Shown: positions 18,009 through 27,406, counted from the stretch's first letter. The stretch: 64,000 nt of DNA from an uncultured Verrucomicrobiales bacterium (GCA_937891465.1 CALAHF010000204.1:22757-86756); one strand, 5' to 3'. The notes: generated from the sequence alone by a model not told the origin. Numbers and translations are program-made.

Positions 18009-18422
18009 ATGGAATTCCTCGAAATTATCCCCAGTTACCAAGCTCGTTTTCGGGGAGAGATGGCGTTCCGCGATCCGTCTGTGCCGTCGGAATTTAGAGA
18101 GCTGATTTCAAATAAAAAGAGTCTTCCTTTCTATTTAGCTCGAAAAGGGCAGCGGCTTTGGGTCGCTCATCAATTGGAGGTTAAAGTGATCGACCTGAGT
18201 CGGTGTCACCGGATTCGCCTGGCCAATATGACTCCGGCGAGAGGGCGAGGATTTATTTCAATCATGGCTGCGAGCAAGGGAAGGAAATCTGCTAATTCGA
18301 TAATCTTAGACTACGATTTGCACACTCAAGTGCTCTTTGACGAGGCTACGCTGCTCGCGGAGGACATAGGTGCCTTCCTCGGATACAAAATCGAGGTATC
18401 CTATGGAGGTGCAGATTGTTAG
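18009..18422 (+). CDS. Hypothetical protein, 137 residues
   Basis: The ATG directly follows the stop of the dead DUF433 gene. The product is soluble and mixed alpha/beta (MEFLEIIPSYQARFRGEMAF, VIDLSRCHRIRLANMTPARG, SIILDYDLHTQVLFDEATLL). I do not recognise a family and see no membrane helix or signal. The position after an antitoxin-like gene hints at a remnant of a former two-gene unit, but no toxin motif is seen. It may itself be decaying. Confidence 0.45.
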   Translation: MEFLEIIPSYQARFRGEMAFRDPSVPSEFRELISNKKSLPFYLARKGQRLWVAHQLEVKVIDLSRCHRIRLANMTPARGRGFISIMAASKGRKSANSIILDYDLHTQVLFDEATLLAEDIGAFLGYKIEVSYGGADC

Positions 18423-18519
18423 CCCAAGGCTGACATTTGACCTGATTTTTTTGAATCTGGGACTTCCTGATTCAGATTGGAAAGCGAGTTATAGAGCGGC
18501 TGGATGCAGAGCCGACTCC

Positions 18520-18903
18520 TTAAACCCAACTATTCAGCAACCACCAGCCCAAGGCACAGGCGGCTCCAAACAGCACTAAAAACGCCAAGCCACTGCGCTC
18601 GCGCTGAGCTGCTTGTTGACGCTGCTGCCAGCGAGGGCTGCGTTTTGCTGATTTGTTATTTCCCCTTTTTGTCAGGGCTTTCCGCCACTGCTCGGGTGGC
18701 GGAAGGATGTTGCGATCGCGCATCTGACTGCGGCGCTCTTGTTTGGCTGCAGAGGTAGTGATGAAATCTTCGAGAACGCCGATCTTGGCGTGAAGTTTCT
18801 CGTATTCATGGTTCAGCATCGATTCCTTCGAAGCGGAACGCTTGCGTGTTGCCGCCGTTTTTGGGCGACGACGATTTTTTTTAGTGCGTGCGGACGTGAA
18901 CAT
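18520..18903 (-). CDS. Small basic tail-anchored membrane protein
   Basis: 127 residues. The first 30 are very basic (TSARTKKNRRRPKTAATRKR), followed by a short helix (LNHEYEKLHAKIGVLEDFI) and a Gln/Arg-rich stretch. One hydrophobic helix lies at the very C-terminus (LAFLVLFGAACALGWWLL). This layout, with a basic cytoplasmic body and a C-terminal anchor, is shared by its upstream neighbour at 19016-19684, which also ends in a single helix. I know no family. It runs convergent with the gene at 18009. Confidence 0.55.
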   Translation of the reverse strand: MFTSARTKKNRRRPKTAATRKRSASKESMLNHEYEKLHAKIGVLEDFITTSAAKQERRSQMRDRNILPPPEQWRKALTKRGNNKSAKRSPRWQQRQQAAQRERSGLAFLVLFGAACALGWWLLNSWV

Positions 18904-19015
18904 GGGATTTCAGACAGACTGAGAGAAGGAGCTGTGTTTTGAGAATCCCGAGGATTTCTATTTCTAAAAAGTCGAGCGGTCAGGCAGGGAGCAACTTTTT
19001 GAACCAATCAGAGAA

Positions 19016-19684
19016 TCAGCTTCCAAAAATGGCCTTGATGATGCTCATCACGACTGCGAAGACCATCAGCGGAAGGGTGAAGGCAAGGCCTGCTTTCACC
19101 CAATAGTTGAAGGGCTGAGCGGTACCGGCCTGCTGTGATGTCGCAGGAGTGGAAGCAGATTTGAATGCTTTCTTTTTCTTCGCGCCCAGGCTTTGCAAGA
19201 GAGGGCTGTTTTTGGAAATGTCTTCCTCAGCAGCTTCGATGTAGCTGATGGCACGGGCGAGTTCGCCACGAAGATCAGTGCGGCTCCAGCTTTCGGGGCG
19301 GAGGCACTGCACGGTGCGCATGTGATGTTCGAAAATTTCTTTGGTATCGAGACATTCGTCAGCAAGGCGCTGAGAATCAGCTGCTTCAGTTCCGAGCGCG
19401 TTGCCATAATCTTCGAGCTCCTGGATGATGCGGAGACGACCTGCGGTGAATTCTTCCTTTTTCTGAGAAAGCTCTTCGAGTTCGGTTTTCTGACGCTCGA
19501 GCTGCTCTTGCTTTTGGCGAAGAGTGGCGAGCTGCTCCTGAGCGAAGTGGACTTGATCTTCGAAATCTTCTTGATACGGCGTCGCTGGCTCGAACGCGTT
19601 GTCATCAAACTGGATCATGAGATCCTGTTCGTCGGTTTCTTCTTCGTCTATGAACTGCGGCTGGAATTCTGCGATGGCTGACAT
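19016..19684 (-). CDS. Coiled-coil protein with C-terminal membrane anchor
   Basis: 222 residues. The N-terminus is acidic (FIDEEETDEQDLMIQFDDN). A long coiled coil follows (about 45-100; LATLRQKQEQLERQKTELEE), then a helical region with SWSRTDLRGELARAISYIE, a short basic patch (GAKKKKAFKS) and a C-terminal transmembrane helix (AGLAFTLPLMVFAVVMSI). There is no signal peptide, so the coiled coil should be cytoplasmic. It sits between the ABC permease gene (upstream on the same strand) and the small anchored protein, and the three may form a unit. The function is unknown. Confidence 0.65.
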   Translation of the reverse strand: MSAIAEFQPQFIDEEETDEQDLMIQFDDNAFEPATPYQEDFEDQVHFAQEQLATLRQKQEQLERQKTELEELSQKKEEFTAGRLRIIQELEDYGNALGTEAADSQRLADECLDTKEIFEHHMRTVQCLRPESWSRTDLRGELARAISYIEAAEEDISKNSPLLQSLGAKKKKAFKSASTPATSQQAGTAQPFNYWVKAGLAFTLPLMVFAVVMSIIKAIFGS

Positions 19685-19723
19685 GGGATTTTGGGCGTTA
19701 AATTTTATTAAGATAACTTAATA

Positions 19724-21469
19724 TTATAAATTGCCTAGAATTTCCAGTCTTTTTAGTCGTTTCATTGAAAAAAATAACGGAAACGCGGTCGCTATTAGGG
19801 TTAAAATTAGTGAAATTCCTACTCCGAGCTTGGAATGGATGTCTGTAAACCACCCTGTGGGCAGTTCATTGGACCGAAAAACTTCGAGTCGAGCCCAAGA
19901 TATAAGTGCAAGAAAAGCAACGACATAGACAAAGCTGGTGACGAGACAGAGCGTTCCACCAAATCCGCTGACAATTTTTGCGGTGTTGGATTCTTCCAAA
20001 TTGGGAAAGAGAACCCCAAATCCGACGGCGATGGCGTTTAATCCGGTCGCAAGTTGGATGACGGCGCATGTAAAAAACAGGGTATCACTGCCGCCAAGGT
20101 TCAAATTATTGCCCGAAAGCATCAGAATGAAGGTGACGGCGGCTCCGGTGAAAAGCGCGCTCATGACGAATTTTTGCAGAACGAGACGCTGCAATTTCAG
20201 GGGCGACATGGCAAGAATCCAGAGTCGCCGGCCTTCGAGACTGAATTGAGGAAAGACGAAACGCGTCGTCAGGGCAGAGAGTGCGAGGGCGCAAACAGTG
20301 AGGTTTAAATACGCAACGAGGTAGAGGTCGCGGGCGCTATCGAGGTTGTCATTCATCGTCCGCAAGCCGCTGGCGTAAATCGCGAGCAATCCAAAAACGA
20401 TGGCGAACTGAATCCATTGACCGGGCTCGCGCACAAACGTGAGGACATCTTTTCGGGAAATCGCGGCGAGCGATCGGCCAATGAGATGTCGCATCCAGCT
20501 TGGTTTTGGCAGGTATTTCACCATGCCCTCGCGGGTGGCGGCTCCGGCTTTATGCTGTCGACGCAATGCGGCTGAAGCGGAGGCCTGAACGGAATTATTC
20601 CACGACGTGTAAAACCAACGGCGGCCCGCCCAACAGGTGAGCAGAGTCGCCATCAGCGCGTAGCTGAATAGCAGCGCGGGGTAAAGTATGGTGCGGTATT
20701 GCTGATAAGGGCGGCTCCAGGCGACGAGTGAATCGGCCAGCCACGTGCTGGGCATCGCGCGGTTCACTGAAATCTGCGTGTGGTGCAAAATCCGCTGAAA
20801 GGTAAGCGCGGCGCTTTGACCCGAGGCGTCAACGATATCGTGGTCTTTTTTTACGGAAAACGCAGCGAAGCCTAGAATGACGACGGCGAAGGCCGCAACT
20901 GCCCAGCCAACCTGCCGTCGGGTAAACCAGCGCACTGCAGCAATTAAAACGAACGAACCAACTGATGCAGAGATCATCAAGAACGGAATGATGCACAGGA
21001 TCGTTTTAAAATAGAAATCCGCAGGAGCGCCCCGATTGATAGCAAACGCCAGTAGGAGGGGGGCGAGGATGAAAATCATGCCCCAGCTGGCGAACAAGGC
21101 GGATTCGATACATTTCCAGAGAAAGATAACGCGATGTGAAAGCGGTAACGTTAATAGCCATCGCGTATCTCGACTTCGAAAGAGCGAGATATATCCAGTC
21201 ACCGAGACGGAGAACAGGAGCATCATCAGAAAGCAGAAAAAGATGATGTAGATCAGTCGATCGCTCAACAAGCCGCCGGCTGCGGGGAGCTTCGAGACAT
21301 AAAGCAAGCCCCGCTCGAAGAGAAAGAACGCCGTCAGCGTGTAGGTGAGCAGAAACCCGATCAGAGTAAACAGCATCAGCTTGGACGTCTTTGCCATCGT
21401 CACGAATTTCACCAGCGCCATCCGTGTGTGGACACGGAAGAGGAGGCGAAGTTGGGCGAATTCGGACAT
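19724..21469 (-). CDS. ABC-type exporter permease, multi-pass membrane protein
   Basis: 581 residues with at least twelve hydrophobic helices, in two halves. The first holds IIFFCFLMMLLFSVSVTGYI followed by SRDTRWLLTLPLSHRVIF; the second holds FVREPGQWIQFAIVFGLLAI, then SLEGRRLWILAMSPLKLQR. The pattern of helix, 'W-L-LPLS-', helix, 'EGR-WIL-MSPL' is that of large ABC-2 exporter permeases. No ATPase gene is next to it, so the partner subunit must be coded elsewhere. The substrate is unknown. Confidence 0.72.
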   Translation of the reverse strand: MSEFAQLRLLFRVHTRMALVKFVTMAKTSKLMLFTLIGFLLTYTLTAFFLFERGLLYVSKLPAAGGLLSDRLIYIIFFCFLMMLLFSVSVTGYISLFRSRDTRWLLTLPLSHRVIFLWKCIESALFASWGMIFILAPLLLAFAINRGAPADFYFKTILCIIPFLMISASVGSFVLIAAVRWFTRRQVGWAVAAFAVVILGFAAFSVKKDHDIVDASGQSAALTFQRILHHTQISVNRAMPSTWLADSLVAWSRPYQQYRTILYPALLFSYALMATLLTCWAGRRWFYTSWNNSVQASASAALRRQHKAGAATREGMVKYLPKPSWMRHLIGRSLAAISRKDVLTFVREPGQWIQFAIVFGLLAIYASGLRTMNDNLDSARDLYLVAYLNLTVCALALSALTTRFVFPQFSLEGRRLWILAMSPLKLQRLVLQKFVMSALFTGAAVTFILMLSGNNLNLGGSDTLFFTCAVIQLATGLNAIAVGFGVLFPNLEESNTAKIVSGFGGTLCLVTSFVYVVAFLALISWARLEVFRSNELPTGWFTDIHSKLGVGISLILTLIATAFPLFFSMKRLKRLEILGNL

Positions 21470-21570
21470 GAAGGTCGACAGTAAATTTTCCGGAGCGGAA
21501 AGTAAACGGCTTTCCTAAAATGGAGGGGTTTTGTAATCGATCGCGACCTGATTCTGATTAAAGTGCTCCT

Positions 21571-21971
21571 ATGGATCAATCATTTGTGCCCATCATTTTT
21601 GTGGTTTTCATTTTCTCGCCATCGTCATTCGCTTGGCAGCGGTAAGTTTTGATGGAGAGCGGGTTGAACAGCACATTCATGAAATGGGAGGAACAGTGCT
21701 GGATCGATCGTGGGATCCCTTTGGTCCCGGGTGGTTCGGTGACAAAAATTCCCGAATCTATCAGATTCGATATGAAGACAGCGAAGGCGCCATCCACGAA
21801 GCTCATGTAAAGACCTCGATGCTAAGCGGCGTCTATTTAACGAATGACAGGATTATCAAATCAGCACCTGCAAAGGCGCAAGCTTCGAGCTTACAGGCCT
21901 TGCCTACTGATTTGGCGGAAGAAAATGCACGCCTCCGCGCCCGACTTCGTGATCTGGAAGGTGAGCGCTGA
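21571..21971 (+). pseudogene. Short membrane protein gene with a frameshift
   Basis: The ATG at 21571 starts a hydrophobic segment (MDQSFVPIIFVVFIF) that runs into a stop. A frame offset by one base continues the helix (FLAIVIRLAAVSFDGERVEQ) and then a soluble domain (MGGTVLDRSWDPFGPGWFGD, IYQIRYEDSEGAIHEAHVKT) ending in a short coiled coil (LAEENARLRARLRDLEGE). The shift lies in the T-rich run at about 21,598-21,614, so a one-base indel or a homopolymer sequencing error is likely. Restored, it would be a single-pass protein of about 133 residues with unknown function. Element C starts 10 bases after its stop. Confidence 0.6.
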
Positions 21972-21980
21972 ATGTTTTTT

Positions 21981-22023
21981 CGATCCAACCCTATTGATTC
22001 ATCGAACGAACCCTGTTGGATCG
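21981..22023. repeat. 43-bp palindromic element, copy C
   Basis: Arms CGATCCAACCCTAT and ACCCTGTTGGATCG around a TTCATCGAACGA centre. It begins 10 bases after the TGA of the gene at 21571-21971 and ends 34 bases before the dead moxR. Confidence 0.88.
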
Positions 22024-22057
22024 TGACGTTGGGAAATTTTTGTGGTAACACATTCAC

Positions 22058-23060
22058 ATGAGCGACGATTCGACCTTGAGCACTGCGACCGATGATCTTG
22101 ATCCTGATTTGGTTCAGGACGTCTTCAATCGATTGCAGAACGAGATAGGGAAGGTGATTGCCGGTCAGGAACACGCTGATGCTCAGTTTGTTTTGTCAGG
22201 GACATGCCCTGCTCATCGGTGTGCCGGGCTTGGCAAAAACATTGCTGGTGAAGTCGCTAGCGGAGTCGTTGGGGATGGAATTCTCCCGGGTCCAGTTCAC
22301 GCCGGATTTAATGCCGGGCGACATTTTGGGAACCGAAATTTTGCGAGAAACGAGCAACGGTCTTGAATTCGATTTTCAGCTCGGACCAATTTTTTCTAAT
22401 TTATTGCTGGCGGATGAAATCAACCGAACGCCTCCGAAAACACAGTCGGCTCTGCTTGAAGCGATGCAAGAGCGCAAAGTCACCGTAGTTAGCTAGACAC
22501 GCGATTTACCCGATCCATTCCTAGTGGTCGCGACCCAAAACCCAATCGAGCACGAAGGAACCTATCCGCTTCCGGAGGCTCAGCTCGATCGCGTCATGTT
22601 TTCAATCAATGTCGGCTATCCCGGAAAATAAATTGAGGCAGAAATCGTTCGTCGCACTACTCAGGCCGTGCAGCCCAAGCTGCAACCGGTGGTTACTCAA
22701 CAGGAAATTCTTGATGTTGAAAAAATCGTTCGCGCCGTTCCCGTGGCTGATCACGTGATCGATTCCGCCGTAGAGCTCGCCAGCGCAACTCGAGCCACCG
22801 AGCCGGGTGCGAGCGAACTTGCTAAAAAATACATCGAATGGGGAGCCGGTCCACGCGCCTCGCAGTATCTCGTTATAGGTGCCAAAGCCCTGGCCCTGAT
22901 GACTGGTTTGTCTGCACCTGAAACCAAACATGTTCGTAGCGTCGCGCCGTTTGTCTTGAGCCATCGAATCGTCCCGAATTACCGCGCCACCGGCGAAGGA
23001 TTGAAGTCCGCTGAGTTGGTCGCCAAGCTGATCGAAGGAGTTCACGAGCCAAGTTATTGA
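22058..23060 (+). pseudogene. MoxR-family AAA ATPase, dead
   Basis: The first frame from ATG 22058 reads [20 protein letters not shown] and then fails near 22190. A frame offset by one base carries the rest: Walker A GVPGLAKT, Walker [21 protein letters not shown], then a TAG at 22494. The same frame goes on with [20 protein letters not shown] and meets TAA at 22629. It then runs on (RRTTQAVQPKLQPVV) to TGA at 23058. One frameshift and two nonsense codons break an otherwise full-length MoxR (about 330 residues). MoxR ATPases are chaperones that usually act with DUF58 and von Willebrand factor A proteins; the DUF58 gene follows 19 bp downstream and is intact. Confidence 0.85.
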
Positions 23061-23079
23061 GGTTCTGGTTTAGCAGAAA

Positions 23080-24150
23080 ATGGCAGACCAACGATCCAGT
23101 TTTAACGAAGCGGAAAAACGCGCCAAAGCGGGGCCGCCGCCGTTGCCACATCAGCGGGGGGCATCAGGCGATGCACCGACTCCCCATCCCGCCTCGTTGC
23201 CGCGCCCGCCGACGAAATTGGTTTCGCTCGCACCTCCGCCGTTGCCGATGCGCTCTCAGTTTGGTTCGGGAAAAGTGCTGAATCCTGAAGACATCGATCC
23301 GCTGACGGATCTGCTGCTGTTCGCAAAAATGGTGGTGGAGGGCTGGTTTGCAGGAAAACGCCGCTCGCTGGATTTTGGATCGAGCGCGGAGTTCGAAGAG
23401 CACAAACATTACGTGCCCGGCGATCCCGTCGCGATGATTGATTGGAAGGTCTATGCGCGTTCAAAAGATCTGGTCATTCGAAAGCATCGCGAAGAGAAAA
23501 ATATGACGAGCTACATCGTCGTCGATTCCAGCGCGTCGATGGCCTATCAGGGAGCGACGCGAGAATCGAAACAAACCCGCGCGGCAAAAATTGCAGCAGC
23601 GCTTACCTATTTGATGACGAAACAGGGCGATGAATCCGCGCTGACTTTATTCAATGACAAGATCGTCGACCATGTGCCGTCCGGGAGCACGCGGCGGCAT
23701 TTGTATGATGTTGTAACAACGCTTGAGCGATCGTTGCAAAAGCCGACGGGAAGCACCGAGGCACACGCGGCGCTCGATTTGTGTGTCCCGCTTTTCAAGA
23801 AACGGGGAAGCCTTGTCGTGATTTCCGATTTTTTCACCGACCTCGATCAGCTCTTCGATTCGCTTGCTCAATTTCAGCACCGCCGGTATAAGGTGCTGCT
23901 TCTGCATGTTAGCGATCCCGATGAGAGGCTGTTGCCAGACGTCCCTCTGGCTCGATTTGTCGACATGGAAACACGCGATTCGATTCAGGTCGCGCCCGAT
24001 GAAATTCGTAAGGCTTACCGTGCTGAGATGAAAGCCATGACCGAACGAATTAAATCTGAAGCGATGCGTCGCGGTATCGAATATCAGCAACTGCCGACTG
24101 AAGATCCCTACAAAGACGCGATCGAATCGTGGTTGGGGCTTCGCGGCTAA
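23080..24150 (+). CDS. DUF58 domain protein
   Basis: 356 residues. The first 65 are Pro-rich and disordered (AKAGPPPLPHQRG, SLAPPPLPMRSQFG). The DUF58 signature is GSSAEFEEHKHYVPGDP followed by IDWKVYARSKDLVIRKHREE (about 105-145). A von Willebrand A-like half follows, with a MIDAS-type DSSASMAYQG (about 153-162) and LVVISDFFTDLDQL. DUF58 proteins are partners of MoxR ATPases in the aerotolerance-type clusters. Here the moxR just upstream is dead and a fragment of a BatA-like gene lies inverted 2.4 kb away, so this gene may have lost its partners. It ends 4 bp from a convergent broken gene. Confidence 0.88.
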   Translation: MADQRSSFNEAEKRAKAGPPPLPHQRGASGDAPTPHPASLPRPPTKLVSLAPPPLPMRSQFGSGKVLNPEDIDPLTDLLLFAKMVVEGWFAGKRRSLDFGSSAEFEEHKHYVPGDPVAMIDWKVYARSKDLVIRKHREEKNMTSYIVVDSSASMAYQGATRESKQTRAAKIAAALTYLMTKQGDESALTLFNDKIVDHVPSGSTRRHLYDVVTTLERSLQKPTGSTEAHAALDLCVPLFKKRGSLVVISDFFTDLDQLFDSLAQFQHRRYKVLLLHVSDPDERLLPDVPLARFVDMETRDSIQVAPDEIRKAYRAEMKAMTERIKSEAMRRGIEYQQLPTEDPYKDAIESWLGLRG

Positions 24151-24154
24151 GGCA

Positions 24155-24739
24155 TCACGGAGCGGTCGCTTTCGAAATTCGTTTTTTAGTTCCGGGCAAA
24201 ATGCGTTCCATTTTCTCCAGATTGAAATTGACTTTTATGCTCGTTTTCAGGCGAGTGACCGATTTTACAATCGCATCCATCTCATCCCAGTTCGAAGTGG
24301 CATCAAAGGAATTCAGAACAGGTTCGTCTTCTGGAAGCGCGATGTTCAATCGAAGACACAGGGGGCCAAATTCAGTCGCTTTCAAAAATACGACCGAAAT
24401 CAGGCGGCTTGAATAAATCTCAACACCAACAATTTCGAGCCTCGAGATTGCAGGATCTTGTCCTGTCGGAACCACTTGTTTGATCGCGACTGATTGCTCC
24501 AGTTTGCGGGATCATTCGTGACTTGTTGCAACGATTTTCGAAGCCCGCTCGATGTCGCCGTTTAAAACAAGAAGGGCGTAAACCGACAGGTCATCAATCA
24601 GGTTGCCCAATCCAAGCCGTTCGATTTCAGAAATCGATTGATCGACCGGCAAACCTTGTTTCACGACTTCGTCGTCGGAAAACCCGCAGGTGGTCGTAAG
24701 AATCGAAAGAGTAAATACCAAGCTTCGATGAACGTTCAT
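24155..24739 (-). pseudogene. Exported protein interrupted by an in-frame TGA
   Basis: The ATG at 24739 opens a signal peptide (MNVHRSLVFTLSILTTTCGF), and 75 codons later comes TGA at 24512-24514. The same frame continues without another stop for 119 codons (SRKLEQSVAIKQVVPTGQDP, VEIYSSRLISVVFLKATEFG) to the end at 24155. An Arg codon CGA changed to TGA would explain it. The context (ATSHE-stop-SRKLEQ) has no Cys, Thr-Pro-Pro or other redox motif, so selenocysteine is not supported. The product would be about 194 residues, with unknown function. Confidence 0.55.
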
Positions 24740-24823
24740 GGCGCAACAATGCCGAACGATTCCCCTGAATGCGAATCAAAATTGTATCGTGAAAGTCGAA
24801 CCGGTTTGAGGAATGCCGAAGCA

Positions 24824-26230
24824 TTAACCGCGACCACCTCTGTTGCCGCCGCGAGGTCCGCGTCTGGCGCGATTTCCACCGCCGCCTCCGCCACCATTTC
24901 CGCCACGGCCACCACCACCGCCTTTGCGAGGGCCGCCACGTCCGCCGCCGCGATTTCCACCGCCGCCACGGCCTCGGCCGCCACCACCGCCGCCGCCTTG
25001 TTTTGGAGCGGGCATGGTTGAGTTCATCGCAGCATCGCTGTGCAAATCGTGGTTAAGATCAGCGGGGACTTTCTGGCCCAGCAGTTTCTCGACTTCTTTC
25101 AAAAGGGCACGTTCTTCGGCGCAGCAAAATGAAATGGCTTCGCCTGCGGCTCCGGCACGAGCGGTTCGCCCGATTCGGTGAACGTAAGTCTCAGCTTCGA
25201 CTGGAAGATCGTAGTTCACGACGTGAGTCACGTCGTCGACGTCGATTCCACGAGCTGCCACATCGGTTGCTACAAGCACTTTAAAACGACCTTCTTTGAA
25301 GCCATCAAGCGCTTTTGTCCGCGCTCCCTGACTCTTGTTTCCGTGAATTGCGGCAGCTCGAACACCAACACCTTCAAGCTTTTCAACGACGCGGTTGGCG
25401 ACGTGTTTCATCTGAGTAAACACGATGATTTTACCGATATCGTCTTGCTTAACGATCGTAGCAAGAACCCGGTTTTTGTCATCTTTATCGATAAAAAGGA
25501 CAGTCTGGTTGATACGTTCGACGGTCGGCTGATCCGGTTGGATCGTGATACGAACGGGATTTTTCACCATCGTTTTCGCGAGCGTTTCGATCGCCGGCGC
25601 CATCGTCGCGGAGAAAAACAGCGTCTGCCGATTCGCCGGAATTTTCGCGATCACCTTTTTGATGTCGTTGATGAATCCCATGTCGAGCATGCGATCGACT
25701 TCATCGAGAATGAAAAAACCGATTTCATGTAGCTTGATGTAGCCCTGATTCATGAGGTCGAGCAAACGTCCCGGTGTTGCGACAAGAATATCAACTCCGC
25801 GTTGGAGTGCCTGGACCTGGCGGCCCTGACTAACCCCACCGAAAATAACGGTGTGGCTCAAATTCATGTAGTCGCCGTAAGTTTCGATGCTGGCGCCGAT
25901 CTGAGCAGCGAGCTCGCGGGTTGGTGCAAGAATCAAAGCGCGCGGAGAGCAACGATTCGGGCGGGTTTTCTTTTGGGCAAGCAATTCGAGAAGCGGCAAG
26001 GTGAATGCCGCGGTCTTTCCGGTTCCCGTTTGGGCGCTACCGATCAAATCTTTTCCTTCGAGAAGGTGAGGGATGGCTTGCTCCTGAATCGGAGTCGGCT
26101 GGGTATAGCCGGAGTCCATGATGGCATCCTGAATTTCACGCCGGAGCGTGGCAAAGATGCCTTTTAGTTCCAAAGGGGGAGGGCCGAAGTCATCCGGAAG
26201 CCCGGACGCAGCATTGTCGTTATTCGTCAT
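24824..26230 (-). CDS. DEAD-box ATP-dependent RNA helicase with Gly/Arg-rich tail
   Basis: 468 residues. The helicase core has the Q motif (GYTQPTPIQEQAIP), motif I (AQTGTGKT), motif II as DEVD rather than DEAD (FFILDEVDRMLDMGF), motif III (FFSATM) and motif VI (HRIGRTARAG). Residues from about 407 to the end are an almost pure Gly/Arg tail (RGRGGGGNRGGGRGG), an RGG-type region that usually adds general RNA binding and can drive condensate formation. It belongs to the RhlE/CsdA-like group, whose members unwind short duplexes in ribosome assembly, RNA decay or the cold. The tail codes in a GGC/GGT-rich tract that makes a long artificial open frame on the other strand. Confidence 0.9.
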   Translation of the reverse strand: MTNNDNAASGLPDDFGPPPLELKGIFATLRREIQDAIMDSGYTQPTPIQEQAIPHLLEGKDLIGSAQTGTGKTAAFTLPLLELLAQKKTRPNRCSPRALILAPTRELAAQIGASIETYGDYMNLSHTVIFGGVSQGRQVQALQRGVDILVATPGRLLDLMNQGYIKLHEIGFFILDEVDRMLDMGFINDIKKVIAKIPANRQTLFFSATMAPAIETLAKTMVKNPVRITIQPDQPTVERINQTVLFIDKDDKNRVLATIVKQDDIGKIIVFTQMKHVANRVVEKLEGVGVRAAAIHGNKSQGARTKALDGFKEGRFKVLVATDVAARGIDVDDVTHVVNYDLPVEAETYVHRIGRTARAGAAGEAISFCCAEERALLKEVEKLLGQKVPADLNHDLHSDAAMNSTMPAPKQGGGGGGGRGRGGGGNRGGGRGGPRKGGGGGRGGNGGGGGGGNRARRGPRGGNRGGRG

Positions 26231-26427
26231 ATTTCTTTTTTTGGTGGGTCCGGGGGTGGTTTGTAACTCTCAGCCAGCCGGACACGTGGAAAAGAAAAAA
26301 GGCCAACCGGAAATCGGTGACCTGTCGAAGCATTTTGAACCAGCACGTGGTTTGCTCGGGCGGAACATATGCCTACAAACCTAAACTGCAAGCTCGGATT
26401 ATCATGCCGCGAATTGGGCTGTTTTTA

Positions 26428-26470
26428 GGATCCAATAGTATGTGTTCGTTGATCGTACCCTATTGGATCG
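26428..26470. repeat. 43-bp palindromic element, copy D1
   Basis: First member of a pair; arms GGATCCAATAGTAT and ACCCTATTGGATCG. Eleven bases (TGAAGCCGTTT) separate it from D2. Confidence 0.88.
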
Positions 26471-26481
26471 TGAAGCCGTTT

Positions 26482-26524
26482 CGATCGAATAGGGTTGGTT
26501 CGTCGAACGCATACTATTGATTCG
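26482..26524. repeat. 43-bp palindromic element, copy D2
   Basis: Second member of the pair; arms CGATCGAATAGGGT and CATACTATTGATTCG around TGGTTCGTCGAACG. It ends 15 bases beyond the stop codon of the minus-strand BatA-like fragment. Confidence 0.88.
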
Positions 26525-26539
26525 AAAAGGACACTATTA

Positions 26540-27406
26540 TCAATGGCCAGCGGCCTTTTGAAACGGGCGGAACAGCAGCATTTCTATGAGCAAAAATACG
26601 GCGAGAGCAATGAGGAAGCAGTGGAGAACGGGCTTTCCTTCGGTGACTTCGCGGTAGTCGTCGGCTCCTTTTACAAAATGCCCTTCGCCATCAGGAACGG
26701 ACTCTGCACGGGAGGTGAGTTCTGCGGAATCGATCGAGCGGAGATCGGATTCTTCATCAGCGTTGGCGTTGACGGCTTCGTTCCAAATCGGAGCATTGGA
26801 CTGTTCAAGTTGGTAAATTCCGGGACGGTTTGCGGCGAACGATGCGGTCACTTGTTCGCCATCGCCGACGGCTTTTGCGATGATGGCGGTGCCGTCGGGA
26901 CCGGTGAATTCATGATTTTTGAAATCGCGCCGCCACACGGTCGTGATCAGCGTGGCGCCAACATCGCGAGTCGCGTCAGGCGTTGATTGGGGCGTGAGGT
27001 TCTTCGTTATCTCCTGCATCCATGCAGGAAAAAGTCGTTGGCGGGCGAGGTTCGATGAAAGCTCGGCAGGCGTGAAATTTACAAACACAGCCGTGCCGAT
27101 TCCGATTTCCGAAATGCCCAGCGCCGGTGTTCCGTCGGCAAATGTCAGGGCGATTTCTCCCTCTCCGGTGGGCAAGGCTCGCTGAACGGCGTAAAAATCA
27201 AGTAGTCGGAGTGCCTGCCGATTTTCGCCACGAAAGAGTCGTAAGAAGCGGGAATTAAAATTTCCTTTGGCGATTTTTTGAGGCTCACCACCGAAGTTTT
27301 CGGTCGTCAGCTTACCTGCTAATTGAAAGGGAACGATCGGGCGACCAGCGGCGGAATCGAGCGCAAGCAGGTTTTTGAAAATCGATGCGAAGACGGGTGA
27401 AATCAC
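26540..27406 (-). pseudogene. C-terminal fragment of a BatA-like (aerotolerance) membrane protein
   Basis: The 288 codons keep family-like content (FKNLLALDSAAGRPIVPFQL, LLDFYAVQRALPTGEGEIAL, FAANRPGIYQLEQSNAPIWN) and end with one membrane helix (CFLIALAVFLLIEMLLF) and a short basic tail. That is how the large BatA/von Willebrand proteins of this phylum end. Such proteins usually exceed 600 residues and start with two membrane helices and a VWA domain, all absent here. No proper start is present, only a GTG at 27406, and the coding content stops where the plus-strand fragment begins. It is therefore a 5'-truncated remnant produced by a rearrangement, or a misjoin. Confidence 0.65.

Larger units (their letters stand above)
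26231..26539. other. Intergenic stretch holding a pair of palindromic elements
   Basis: About 300 bp between the helicase gene (start at 26230, minus strand) and the stop of the BatA-like fragment. Apart from elements D1 and D2 I see nothing; it presumably contains the helicase promoter and leader, but no clear box can be named. Confidence 0.55.

Noticed and set aside
24512..24514. In-frame TGA in the gene at 24155-24739 as a second selenocysteine codon
   Set aside because: The surrounding residues (ATSHE and SRKLEQ) have no Cys, Thr or redox motif, and I see no clear hairpin behind the TGA; an Arg CGA to TGA change is simpler.
24843..25181. Pro-rich open frame opposite the helicase tail as a gene
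   Set aside because: It is the antisense shadow of the GGC/GGT-rich tail of the helicase gene.
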